Both the position numbers and the translations under genes were made by a program. Shown piece by piece: positions 54,201 through 61,955 of a DNA stretch of 64,000 bases (positions are counted from its first letter, which is position 1; each line of letters starts with the position of its first letter). The DNA is taken from NCBI RefSeq assembly GCF_001044235.1, contig NZ_JYNL01000069.1:704780-768779 (forward strand), in the 5' to 3' direction. The notes beneath the pieces are model-generated. The model searched no databases, had not been told where the DNA came from, and worked only from the letters and a program-made list of their open reading frames with translations. The stretch comes from Mycolicibacterium chlorophenolicum. Its GTDB lineage: Bacteria > Actinomycetota > Actinomycetes > Mycobacteriales > Mycobacteriaceae.

Positions 54201-57200
54201 GACATCCATCGGAACTTTTGGGAGTCCCAGAAGGATCGCCGCCGCCACCTCCTTTTGAGTCGACTTCGCCGACAGATTCGGCAACGCGAGGGTTGCGACA
54301 CCCCTTATACATACGTCGAACCCGTCAGCACGAAGTCAGACCCAGGTGGGCGGCGATTTGAGTTGGCGACTCAGGCTCTAGTCGATATGCAGGCCGCCTA
54401 TCTCACCTACAAGCTCGGACTCTCGCCTGACCATCCATACATCGCTGGAATGGCCGATCCCATCCTTCGGCTTCACGAAGTTCCCTCCGAACTAACGCAA
54501 AATTGGTCTGGCTGGTACCGGATCCGTGAGTCAGTCCCACAGATGATGGAAGGTCTTATATCGCTGGCACATCGGGCCGGCGGGACGATCGAGCTTACGA
54601 AGTTGGCTGCCAAGTTCGACGACGCATGGACGACGGAACGCGGCCGCTACTGGTCGCCCGAGCTTCGCCAACGTGTCCTCGCCGCGTACGCATCAACTGA
54701 TCAAGCCAGCTACGACTGGATTCGAGGGTGGCTGAGCGAGATCAGATCGGACCTCAGCAGCAGCGTCTTTGAACCAAGTCATCTCGTCGAGATCTGGCTG
54801 AAGAATGCCGAGATAAGCGCTCAGATAGGTCTTTTGGAACAAGCACGTCAGGATGTCGTGAATGCAACTGCGGCAGCGGTGCGGATCGGCTACTCGGATG
54901 ACGAACATCAACTAGCGCATTGGCTTACCTGGCTCACGGACGCACTGCATGCGAAGAGGATATCCGAAGACGAGTTTCTTAATTCTGCAGAAACATTCGC
55001 ATCCAGAGCGCGTGGCGTGGCCAGTGTGAATCGCGAAGCAGCGGCGTCCGCAGCCGAAGAGCTGATTTCGAGAGTCTGGCAAGTTTCCCCCAGGAAGTCT
55101 GTCCAGATAGGCGAGACGCTCTGTGAGAGCGGCGTGATAGAAGAAGCGCAGATGATCCAGGCTGCGGTCTTGGCTGCATTTCAAGACGCGGGATGCCCAC
55201 TGGAAATGCCTGTGCGGGTTGCGACGAAGCTTCTGCTTCCCATCGCCAAATACCCATCATCCGACTTGCGGGCTGCGCTGATAGCCCGCAATGAGCCAAA
55301 TCAGCTTGAGGCCTTCGACGCGGCGCTCGATGTCTGGACGATTGATGGCCCGCTTGCCGAAGGTCTCGCAAGAAGCACAACAAACCAGTCGCCTCAGCAA
55401 GAGGCCGATGCCTCGGACACAACAAACGCAGGTGACGCCAAAAATGTTGAAAGTGAACAAGTTCCCTGCCCCGGCGAATCGATGACTCCGCAGGCCCTAC
55501 TAGCAAATCTGAGACAGCTAGACGCCGCCCAGTCGCTACCGGAGCATTGGTGGGCAGCCCCGTGCTCTGGCACACTGCGACGTTCGATGTCCAACGCGGT
55601 CGCTAAATCGTTGCTGCAGGAATCGGAACGGCTACAGGCACCAGACGATGTGATCGGGTTACTCGCGCAGAGGGTCGCAGACCTCGGTGACGTCGACGTA
55701 GCGGTCAAATCGTTGCAGAGTCGCTTGTCCCGCCTACCTGCGTACGGATGGTTTCGCCACTACGACGGAGGAAGTCGACAGAAGATTTTTCGTGCTGCTC
55801 TTGGCACCAGAAATCCCGAACTTGTTCGGTTGGCGACTGAGGACCTGGCCCAGGCGATTACAAGCGAGAGAGTCTACTGGCACAGCTTTTCGTCGGACAC
55901 AAAGCGTCTGCTGGAACTCGCGGCGGGCGCAGAGGCTGTGTCTGCTGCATGGCCGACGGTTGAGGCATATCTTGATATCTACGCCCCCACGAGCGGTGAG
56001 ATCTTGCTGGCACCCGCAGGTGATAGTTGTTCCTCACTACCCGACTCCGGGTCGGCAGCGCTGGGCTTCCTGTGCGGCAACCTGCTCGGGCATCCGACAA
56101 TGGCGGTCGAGACGGGCGCAAGACGGGTTTTATTGCAGGCGTTATCTTTCGATGAAGTGACCGCTTCGGCCATACTGCACGACGCGATGCACGGAAGCGA
56201 CTGGCAGGCAGAAGCGGCTCTACAAACCATCGCTGCCGAAACTAGAGAATTGTCGCTCAACGGGGTGATAGTTGAGGAGATCCAACGCTTTGCGGTATGC
56301 AACGACGCAGTCCTTAGGGATCTTGCTCGCATCATCGCATCGCAGAACGGATTTGAGTGCGACGACCCACCCCCGCGCGAGCTGCCAATCGGGTACAAGA
56401 TATTTCTACCTCCGAAACTACCCAAAAGGCGACCACCTGAATTGAATAGAGAGGGAACACCATTCGTGGATATGACCGATCCACAACAAGTCATCGCGCC
56501 ATATGACTTCGCAATGCGGGTGGTCGCGCAGCGTTTGGATCTGGACCCAGCGGCGGTGCTCTACCGTGCATCGGAGCTGGCCTTGAGACGTCACGGTGAT
56601 CGGTGGACCGACGACGGAGTGAAGGGAATGTCCAATCGGCTGAAACGGCGGGGTCAGATGCATTCCTACCGCCCTTGGGCATACATGGTGGGTCGACGAG
56701 CAGCTGGGCAGGTATTGGCCGAGCTTCGAGACGCCTTTGTTGACGACCTTGGACGCGAGGTTGCTCTGAGCATGGGCATGGTCGCGCCTCAACTGCTACA
56801 CGTAGAGCCAGACGCCCTGCGGCAGGATGACCCTGGCCCTTGGCGGCCTCCAGATCTCAAGTGGTCATCAACGACGTCATGGTGCGACGAGATATCCTCC
56901 GCTGCAGCGGTATACGTCACTGCCATCGAGAACCGCAGTGATGCATACGTACTTGCCGAGTACAGCGAGTGGCGCAGTCTAGAATGGGGCACACCTGAGG
57001 AGGTGCGGGAGGTCGCTACAATTCATGGGATCCCGCCAAGCCAACTGGACCTATTGGTCGACCTTGAGGCGTGGGAGTACGTTCGATCTGGATCGCGCTA
57101 TCCGCTGGTCCCATACCGCTGGACGGATTTCAGCTCGTGGTCCGCGGTTTCGAAAGGCTCACTGACGCACCATATCTACATTGGTGGGCACTGCATCCCG

Positions 57201-57308
57201 CGGTCGCGGGTGCACTCGGATGGCAACCCGACGCCCAAGCACTGTTCGGGTGGACAGGCACCGATGGCGCCCTCAGAGCAAGATCAGAATATTCTGTACA
57301 CGGTTTGA
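51243..57308 (+). CDS. Avs-like STAND NTPase with nuclease-like N-terminus
   Basis: 2,021 aa, ATG with AAGGGG upstream. Residues 1-75 hold GFSGQYRLAAEIVYRGL...VADDFQF...ALQVKWS, a PD-(D/E)XK/Cap4-like nuclease signature (Asp46/47, Gln60-Val-Lys62). The P-loop VVGPAGCGKSTLL is near residue 290 and Walker B RTLIVIDGLDHV near 385, the GLDH form typical of STAND/Avs proteins. The remaining 1,500 or so residues are helical repeats, expected to sense a phage protein. This is the architecture of AVAST (Avs) defence proteins with nuclease effectors. Near 57.1 kb the better protein sequence moves to another frame ending at 57511, so the true C-terminus is probably frameshifted. Confidence 0.85.
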   Translation: MEPSEGERRAVVGFSGQYRLAAEIVYRGLSELDWIRVADPSVGVADDFQFKSGSIRHALQVKWSQYPGMFGWADLMSAAGESPALLTSLATAWSRIRKTWDGPLLVHLCSNDIATPNVSTAADNPLKSATSSAPKHFAAFLEVAWRPVRNALLTQPMDLEAIRQLPAYSEWSDAWESLRATTALSDEDFVWFLAELDIELGMSTVPPLADANRERDINDLAQGIQGFVIDPSRPMQVTRSALIDELGWQDRLQYRHRHQFPVPATYVTNQAAKDAIETLLGEVEGGYLAVVGPAGCGKSTLLSDMSFRGRVIRYYAFVPNSPDPLSGRGEAEAFLNDLSLALQESGVGRPTLPVGLQNLRLAFQSQLATAADIWKARRERTLIVIDGLDHVPREQHPYRSMLEELPGPAALQDGVYVVLATQTTSILPDPIRSLLSRDANRVVEVPPLTDNEVRNLVKKSSADLVIDTEFLDQVVATSGGHPLALTYTTQELLRVSEEFPDDREARRQGFAEILADAARFGGDINERYHGYFKAVDDDPDVTELLGSVARLRTSVRIDWLATWASASAVSKFVAKATPFFWRDGDEWTFIHNSFRRFLLDETAKVGGLPEVERDRALHLHLADRCAESDGEWAIYRDEEMAHRFLAQQYEEVVEISTPERLRTAIGDLRAMPNVIDHASLALRASAKTGNKEAFVSLFILLGELHQRTQVLNFEQLASAMVRILPPRIAIDYVVRGGKLQIAASDALRHAAMWATSGQVEVASAVINAVHGLPGILATDSRSNEAIELVENWTEATFGTSGLETVLAQIDRHLPLKHIEAETLSEDDSELWQASSDDDQYQALQCRLAALMRCFDLLLEIRDESNLARVVTILDSEAPEDWRAYVRIERAAEALRDGFDEKAAQWIDEVVQIDETVRAARSEPGSADSHSKAPLVRTSTDETTAEEGRLPLTLRLDAALVLVQTGRANDAMLEQIVPWDEQPPLVGDIHRNFWESQKDRRRHLLLSRLRRQIRQREGCDTPYTYVEPVSTKSDPGGRRFELATQALVDMQAAYLTYKLGLSPDHPYIAGMADPILRLHEVPSELTQNWSGWYRIRESVPQMMEGLISLAHRAGGTIELTKLAAKFDDAWTTERGRYWSPELRQRVLAAYASTDQASYDWIRGWLSEIRSDLSSSVFEPSHLVEIWLKNAEISAQIGLLEQARQDVVNATAAAVRIGYSDDEHQLAHWLTWLTDALHAKRISEDEFLNSAETFASRARGVASVNREAAASAAEELISRVWQVSPRKSVQIGETLCESGVIEEAQMIQAAVLAAFQDAGCPLEMPVRVATKLLLPIAKYPSSDLRAALIARNEPNQLEAFDAALDVWTIDGPLAEGLARSTTNQSPQQEADASDTTNAGDAKNVESEQVPCPGESMTPQALLANLRQLDAAQSLPEHWWAAPCSGTLRRSMSNAVAKSLLQESERLQAPDDVIGLLAQRVADLGDVDVAVKSLQSRLSRLPAYGWFRHYDGGSRQKIFRAALGTRNPELVRLATEDLAQAITSERVYWHSFSSDTKRLLELAAGAEAVSAAWPTVEAYLDIYAPTSGEILLAPAGDSCSSLPDSGSAALGFLCGNLLGHPTMAVETGARRVLLQALSFDEVTASAILHDAMHGSDWQAEAALQTIAAETRELSLNGVIVEEIQRFAVCNDAVLRDLARIIASQNGFECDDPPPRELPIGYKIFLPPKLPKRRPPELNREGTPFVDMTDPQQVIAPYDFAMRVVAQRLDLDPAAVLYRASELALRRHGDRWTDDGVKGMSNRLKRRGQMHSYRPWAYMVGRRAAGQVLAELRDAFVDDLGREVALSMGMVAPQLLHVEPDALRQDDPGPWRPPDLKWSSTTSWCDEISSAAAVYVTAIENRSDAYVLAEYSEWRSLEWGTPEEVREVATIHGIPPSQLDLLVDLEAWEYVRSGSRYPLVPYRWTDFSSWSAVSKGSLTHHIYIGGHCIPRSRVHSDGNPTPKHCSGGQAPMAPSEQDQNILYTV

Positions 57309-57511
57309 TCACTCATCAGCCGCCCGCATCTGGTTGGACCGCCACCGTATGGCGGGTAATACTCACTCCCAAGGGTCTATCGGAAGTTCGGGAAGCATTC
57401 CCACACCTTCGACGACGCCTGACGGTTACTCGAACACTTCCCGAGAGGCGGCGTGACCAAGAGCCTGAACGCACCGCGGAGACGAGTTTGGTGATTCGCG
57501 AGCCTGATTAG
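57068..57511 (+). pseudogene. Frameshifted C-terminal part of the Avs-like protein
   Basis: In the frame one base back, codons to 57511 read as convincing protein (LTDAPYLHWWALHPAVAGAL, LFGWTGTDGALRARSEYS, WRVILTPKGLSEVREAFPHL), while the original frame after about 57150 gives Pro/His/Ser-rich random sequence. A stop at 57065 in this frame limits the crossover to roughly 57068-57170. A one-base deletion, two-base insertion, sequencing error or programmed -1 frameshift would join them. A separate gene starting at GTG 57071 is less likely. Confidence 0.65.
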
Positions 57512-57594
57512 GCGGCGTTGCTCACACCTGTTGAGCTCGGACTGCAAAGCCAAATACAAGATCTCCAACAGACTTGCCGACCAATGCCGCTCTG

Positions 57595-57933
57595 TCAGGC
57601 ACTCGGTATCAGGTTCGTTCCGTCATGGGTCCGCGATTGCACTCCCGTGTCGAACGCATCTAGCACCCGCACGCTGAAAGCTGGCACCATCTCGGCTTGC
57701 ACTTCTTCCCTGGTCATCCAACGAAGCTCTCGCTCTTCTTCGGTAGCCTGAGCTTTTCCTCCTACCGGCTGGCATTTGTACACCAGGGCGACAATTCCAT
57801 GGGTCAAGTTCTTGTAGACGCCGGTAAGCCGTTCGACGGCAACCATTACTCCCGTCTCTTCCAGAACCTCACGGCGAACCCCATCCTCGAATGACTCGCC
57901 GAGTTCGAGCACGCCGCCCGATGGCGCTCCCAT
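57595..57933 (-). pseudogene. 5'-truncated NUDIX hydrolase
   Basis: About 112 codons with an intact NUDIX box: GVLELGESFEDGVRREVLEETGV read in sections fits Gx5Ex7REUxEExGU. It continues with the family-typical VERLTGVYKNLTHG and ELRWMTREEVQ. The N-terminal strands normally preceding the box, including the R-x-x-G-x-W-E-x-P segment, are missing or scrambled (RRMGAPSGG), replaced by sequence running toward the AlpA gene. Probably a nonfunctional remnant; remaining open frame reaches 58071 but overlaps the opposite-strand gene. Confidence 0.6.
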
Positions 57934-58004
57934 ACGTCGAGATGTCGGGCAGGCAGCGCAGTGAATAACGGGTCCCGACGCAATCCAAGCAGCGAGGTGA
58001 CGCC

Positions 58005-58241
58005 GTGGTGATTCACGGTCTCCGGAAGGCCCTCGTATCAGCCGGCAGCTTTCCTGAGCTGCTGACCGCAATTCAAGTGTCGGCGCTCCTTGGGGTCTCC
58101 GCCGCGACGCTCAATCGCTGGGCGGCGCTGCGCGAAACCACCGTAGAGCAGATCGGGCCGCCCTGCTACACCCTCTCGGAACGGGTCCGTCGCTGGGATG
58201 CGGCCGAAGTCCGGTCCTGGCTCAAGCAGGTGCGGCGGTAG
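58005..58241 (+). CDS. AlpA/excisionase-type HTH protein
   Basis: 78 aa, GTG start. ELLTAIQVSALLGVSAATLN and RWAALRETTVEQIGPPCYTL, then WDAAEVRSWLKQV: the MerR-like winged HTH of AlpA and phage Xis proteins. Its last base is shared with the integrase start, so they are coupled. Probably the directionality factor (excisionase) of the element. Confidence 0.85.
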   Translation: MVIHGLRKALVSAGSFPELLTAIQVSALLGVSAATLNRWAALRETTVEQIGPPCYTLSERVRRWDAAEVRSWLKQVRR

Positions 58242-59395
58242 TGGCTGGCAACACACAGCGCGGCATCCGCAAACGCCTCAACGCCGTGGGAGAGCCCCGC
58301 TATCAAGTCCGCTGCCTGATCCGCGACCCCGACGCCCCGTCTGGCTGGGTGGAAACGTCCGCGACATTCCTGACGCTACGCGAGGCGAAGGCATTCAAGT
58401 CCGAGCGCGATAAAGAAGCCGCGCTCGGCGCCCGTCGCTTTGATCCCCGTCTGGGCCGCACACCGCTGAGCCGGATCTGGACGCAGTTCTCGGACTACAA
58501 GAAGCCAGCGGTCTCGCCAAAGACGTGGAGCGGCTACACCCAGCACTGGGATCTGCGCATCAAACCGCGGTTTGGTCACGTGCCGGTCGATGAGATCACC
58601 CGCGCCGAGGTCCAGACGTTCGTTGACGGCCTGACGGTCGGACCGTGGGCGAAGGTGTCCACATTGCGCCTGCTGCGGTCGATTCTCGATGTCGCGCACC
58701 AGGATGGTCGGATTCACCGCAATCCGGCCCTGGGCGTCTCAGCGGGCCGCATTCCCGAGCGGGAGCGTCACCGCTACCTGACCGCCCAGGAGGTCCAGAC
58801 GCTTGCCACGGCGTGTGGCGATCAGGGCGATGTGGTGACCATCCTGGCCTACACCGGCCTGCGTTGGTCCGAACTCGTTGGCCTCCGGGTCAAGGACATC
58901 GACTTGGCCGCCCGTCGCCTCTATGTCTGACGGGCAGCGCCCGAAGTCGAAGGCCACATCGTCATCGGGCCATCCAAGACCCGAGCCGGCATCCGAACTG
59001 TCCCGCTCCCCCAAGTCGTCGTCGACATCCTCAAGACGCGGATCGGCGGCAGGGATCCGGACGAGCCCGCCGTCACCTCACCCAATTGCGCGATGCTGCG
59101 CTCCAACAACTGACGTCGGCACAGCCACTGGAAAAAGGCCCTCATGAAGACCGACCTGGCTCCGGTGACCATCCATGATCTCCGCCACACCTATGCGAGC
59201 TTGGCCCGCAAGTCCGGCACCGACCTCAGATATGTCCAGAAGACCATGAGTTACTCGACGCCGACGGTGACCGCGAACATCTACAGCGACCTCTACTCCG
59301 ATGAGCTGGACCAGGTCGCAACGAACCTCGATCAACTTCATGCGACCGAGACACATGCACCGAAGACCGGACAAGAAACGGACGAGTCAAACTGA
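58241..59395 (+). pseudogene. Tyrosine site-specific integrase, broken by two in-frame stops
   Basis: About 384 codons of one reading frame. An AP2-like/N-terminal SAM-like core-binding part (YTQHWDLRIKPRFGHVPVDE) is followed by the catalytic domain: Arg in AYTGLRWSELVGL, beta-Lys in GPSKTRAGIR, HDLRHTYASLARKSG (HxxR) and Tyr in TANIYSDL. TGA at 58928 stands where Arg is expected (CGA>TGA, after RRLYV), and TGA at 59111 stands where Trp is expected (TGG>TGA). Both stops are single transitions, so the gene died recently. The AlpA gene overlaps its start; attR lies 38 bp downstream. Confidence 0.9.
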
Positions 59396-59432
59396 CAATC
59401 GAGTGCAAGACCCGTGTCGATGCAGGTAAGGG

Positions 59433-59485
59433 ATGGTGGCCAGGGCCGGGATCGAACCGGCGACCTTCCGCTTTTCAGGCGGACG
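59433..59485. repeat. attR within tRNA-Phe
   Basis: The 53-bp direct repeat shared with 44322-44374. Here it forms the 3' part of the intact tRNA-Phe gene, so integration regenerated a functional tRNA at this end. Confidence 0.92.
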
Positions 59486-59510
59486 CTCGTACCAACTGAG
59501 CTACCTGGCC
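59434..59510 (-). tRNA. tRNA-Phe (GAA)
   Basis: Acceptor GGCCAGG/CCTGGCC, D-arm GCTCAGTTGGTACGAGC, anticodon loop CTGAAAA with GAA, T-arm GGTTCGATCC and encoded CCA. 77 nt including CCA. Serves as insertion target of the island. Confidence 0.97.
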
Positions 59511-59550
59511 GGACGGCACCGATCACTCGTTCCCAAGTGCCTCGCCGTGA

Positions 59551-59627
59551 TGGCGACCCTGACGGGACTCGAACCCGCGACCTCCGCCGTGACAGGGCGG
59601 CGCGCTAACCAACTGCGCCACAGGGCC
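59551..59627 (-). tRNA. tRNA-Asp (GTC)
   Basis: Acceptor GGCCCTG paired with CAGGGTC, D-loop GCGCAGTTGGTTAGCGC, anticodon loop CTGTCAC with GTC, T-arm GGGTTCGAGTCCC, CCA encoded. 40 bp upstream of tRNA-Phe on the same strand. Confidence 0.97.
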
Positions 59628-59664
59628 TTACTGTGCGACTCCCCACCGACCTGGTCGCCGCGTG

Positions 59665-59737
59665 TACCCCCTACGGGATTCGAACCCGCGCTACCGCCTT
59701 GAAAGGGCGGCGTCCTAGGCCGCTAGACGAAGGGGGC
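59665..59737 (-). tRNA. tRNA-Glu (TTC)
   Basis: Acceptor GCCCCCT/AGGGGGT, D-arm GTCTAGCGGCCTAGGAC, anticodon loop CTTTCAA with TTC, T-arm GGGTTCGAATCCC. First of the Glu-Asp-Phe tRNA array on the minus strand; CCA not fully encoded. Confidence 0.96.
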
Positions 59738-59863
59738 CAGCCGAATCTCTCCGGGGTACTCACAACGCTCGTGTCTGTTGGGAGCTTCGATAGCTTAGGG
59801 TACCGACACCCAAATCCTCAAACGGCCAGCCCGGCAGTATCCTTTTCGAGGCGCACGCGCCAC

Positions 59864-59936
59864 GCCCCTATAGCTCAGTTGGTAGAGCTACGGACTTTTA
59901 ATCCGCAGGTCGCAGGTTCGAGCCCTGCTGGGGGCA
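59864..59936 (+). tRNA. tRNA-Lys (TTT)
   Basis: Acceptor GCCCCTA/TGGGGGC, D-arm GCTCAGTTGGTAGAGC, anticodon loop CTTTTAA with TTT, T-arm AGGTTCGAGCCCT. Divergent from the Glu-Asp-Phe array; the kinase gene converges on it 8 bp later. Confidence 0.96.
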
Positions 59937-59944
59937 CACGTTTT

Positions 59945-60841
59945 CTACAGCACGACAAGCAACGCGGCGAGCACCAGAAGCATCAGCACCGCAGCGCCGG
60001 CCAGCGCCACGCCGGTGCGCTGCGGCGTCGCGGCCGGGGGATCCAGGCACGCACGCATCTGCTCGGCGCTCGCGAAGCGCCAGCGCGGGTCGCGCGACAT
60101 GGCCCGCTCGACCGTCAGCGCCAGCGCGGGATCCAGATCGGGCCGCAGCACCGACAGCGGCGTCACCGCGCCCGCGGCGATCGCGTCGGCCAGCGTGGTG
60201 AGACTCTCCTGCGGATACGCCCGCCGGCCCGTGAGCGCCTCGTAGGCGACCACCCCGAGGGCGTACAGATCGTCGGCCGGCATCGCGGGCCGTCCGGCGA
60301 TGCGGTCCGCGGGCAGGTAGGCCATCGTCCCGAAGACCCGGTTGGTGAGCGTCTGCGGGGTGTCGGCGCTCTTCGCGACACCGAAGTCGGCGATCTTCAC
60401 CCCGCCGAACCGGGTGAACAGGATGTTGGCCGGCTTGATGTCGCGATGCAGCACACCGCGGGCATGCGCCGCGCCCAGCGCCGACAGCACGTCGCGCATG
60501 ATCGCGCGGACGTGCCCGGCCGGCATCGGGCCGCCGCGGGCGAGGGCGTCGGCCACGCTCTGGCCTGGCAAGCGCTCGAGCACGATGTAGTGCCGGCCGT
60601 GGTGCACCCCGGAGTCGTGCACCGCCACCACGTGCGGGTGATTGACCACCGCCGCGGCGCGCGCCTCGGTGGCGAACCTGCGCCGGGTGTCGGGTTGCGT
60701 GCTGACCGACGGGTACAGCAACTTGACCGCGACCGGACGGCCGAGGCGGAGATCCCAGGCATCGCGGACCTCGGCCATGCCACCGCGGCCCAGAACACCC
60801 CGTAGTTCGTAGCGACCGCCAAGAACTTCCGGCGCCTGCAT
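59945..60841 (-). CDS. Serine/threonine protein kinase, short membrane form
   Basis: 298 aa. Hanks-type kinase: glycine loop GRGGMAEV, Lys in PVAVKLL, catalytic loop HRDIKPANIL, DFG in IADFGVAKS, and DDLYALGVVAYEALTGRRAY (APE/DxW region). Activation loop is short. C-terminal hydrophobic segment GVALAGAAVLMLLVLAALL is a TM anchor with almost nothing outside, so no PASTA or sensor domain. ATG 60841 (MQAPEVLGGRYEL). Divergent from the DUF2510 gene. Confidence 0.93.
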   Translation of the reverse strand: MQAPEVLGGRYELRGVLGRGGMAEVRDAWDLRLGRPVAVKLLYPSVSTQPDTRRRFATEARAAAVVNHPHVVAVHDSGVHHGRHYIVLERLPGQSVADALARGGPMPAGHVRAIMRDVLSALGAAHARGVLHRDIKPANILFTRFGGVKIADFGVAKSADTPQTLTNRVFGTMAYLPADRIAGRPAMPADDLYALGVVAYEALTGRRAYPQESLTTLADAIAAGAVTPLSVLRPDLDPALALTVERAMSRDPRWRFASAEQMRACLDPPAATPQRTGVALAGAAVLMLLVLAALLVVL

Positions 60842-60916
60842 GCCTTCCAAGCTAGCCGGTGCGGCCGCATCGCAAACCTGACGCGCCGCCGCGCGCGGCT
60901 CGTATGATCGGCCCCG

Positions 60917-61273
60917 ATGCTCTACCAGCCTGCCCGCCCACCGTTTCCACGTCGTCACCCCGTGCTCGCCGGCACCGCCGCAGCGGTGGCCCTGTGGTGG
61001 CTGTGGCTGGGCTGGTTCTGGCCGCTGGCAGTGATCGTGGGAGCCGGCATGGTGGTCGCGATCCGGCGGCGGCGCCGCGCGGCCGCGATCCGCGACGCCG
61101 GCCTGCGCGCCCGCGCCGACCTCGAACACCGACTCTGCCTGGCCGGTGACCCGCGCGGCACCTTCGGCCGCTTCCCCGCGGTGCAGCCGGGTTGGTACGT
61201 CAGCCCCGACGACGGGCGCCTGATGCGCTACTTCGACGGCGCCGCCTGGACGGCGTACACCGCGGCCCGCTGA
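60917..61273 (+). CDS. Membrane protein with DUF2510 domain
   Basis: 118 aa. Two hydrophobic stretches (AGTAAAVALWWLWLGWFWPL, AVIVGAGMVVAI) then an RRRRR positive-inside patch; the C-terminus PGWYVSPDDGRLMRYFDGAA with WT is a DUF2510 motif (GWYxDP..RYWDGxxWT). Function unknown; found in many actinobacterial membrane proteins. Convergent with the L,D-transpeptidase gene. Confidence 0.82.
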   Translation: MLYQPARPPFPRRHPVLAGTAAAVALWWLWLGWFWPLAVIVGAGMVVAIRRRRRAAAIRDAGLRARADLEHRLCLAGDPRGTFGRFPAVQPGWYVSPDDGRLMRYFDGAAWTAYTAAR

Positions 61274-61277
61274 GGCG

Positions 61278-61937
61278 TCATTCCGCCGCCGGCGGTCCGT
61301 CCAGTCCGACCCCGATGGTGATCTGCGGATGCTGCGCAGGGTCGAGCCACTGCAGGACCGACCGCATCTGGTCGCGGCCGATGGCGACGCACCCCCACGT
61401 CGGCTTCCCGTCGGACACGTGCAGGAAGATCCCCGCCGACCGCCCCGGTATCCGCTCCGGGTTGTGCTCGATCAGCACCGCGTAGTCGTAGATCGCGCCG
61501 GAGTCGTAGAGGTTCTCGGCATCCTCGGAGTCGATCTCGGCGGCGTGGACGTGCGTGTTGTACGTCGGGGAGTCGACGTCCTCGTCCCACCAGTCCTCGT
61601 CGGTCGCCTCGAAGTACGGCATCCGGGTGCCGGGATTGGCCTCCCGCCCGAACGCCTGCCCCAGCGGGAAGGTGCCGACGGGCGTGCGGAACACGTCGTC
61701 GGCCGGCGTGCCCACTCCGAGCTCGCCGAAATCGGCGGGAGTGGGCCCGAGCACGGACCTCCATCGTCCGTCCACCCGCTCGTAGGCCGTCAGCTCACCG
61801 ACCGGCGAGTTCGCCGACGGCGCGCTCACCACGATCATCTGGCCGGGTGCCTCGGAATCCGATTGCGCCCCAGCGCCGCCGGCCGTGAGGCTCGCGACGA
61901 TCAGCATCAGCGGCGCGACCGCGAGTTTGCCCAGCAC
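61278..61937 (-). CDS. L,D-transpeptidase-like (YkuD) exported protein
   Basis: 219 aa, GTG start. Signal peptide of about 24 residues ending GAGA. Core region VFRTPVGTFPLGQAFG, then YAVLIEHNPER, GIFLHVSDGKPTWGCVAIGR, carrying the YkuD His and the catalytic Cys in WGC. Such enzymes form 3-3 peptidoglycan cross-links or cleave related bonds in the cell envelope. No Ig-like extension domains seen in the major mycobacterial Ldt paralogues, so it is a minimal member. Confidence 0.85.
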   Translation of the reverse strand: MLGKLAVAPLMLIVASLTAGGAGAQSDSEAPGQMIVVSAPSANSPVGELTAYERVDGRWRSVLGPTPADFGELGVGTPADDVFRTPVGTFPLGQAFGREANPGTRMPYFEATDEDWWDEDVDSPTYNTHVHAAEIDSEDAENLYDSGAIYDYAVLIEHNPERIPGRSAGIFLHVSDGKPTWGCVAIGRDQMRSVLQWLDPAQHPQITIGVGLDGPPAAE

Positions 61938-61955
61938 CCTGTGAACGTAGCGCAG

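Larger units (their letters stand above)
44322..59485. mobile_element. Composite tRNA-Phe-integrated genomic island (tandem elements)
   Basis: Bounded by 53-bp direct repeats of the tRNA-Phe 3' end: left copy 44322-44374, right copy 59433-59485 inside the intact tRNA gene. A third copy at 46250-46302 divides it into a 1,928-bp element and a 13,183-bp element. The two have homologous left ends (see 44375 and 46303) and right ends sharing AGTGCAAGACC about 30 bp before the repeat. Cargo genes are mostly of unknown or defence-like type, some visibly A/T-richer than the chromosome. The only integrase, beside the right end, carries two stop codons. Confidence 0.88.
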
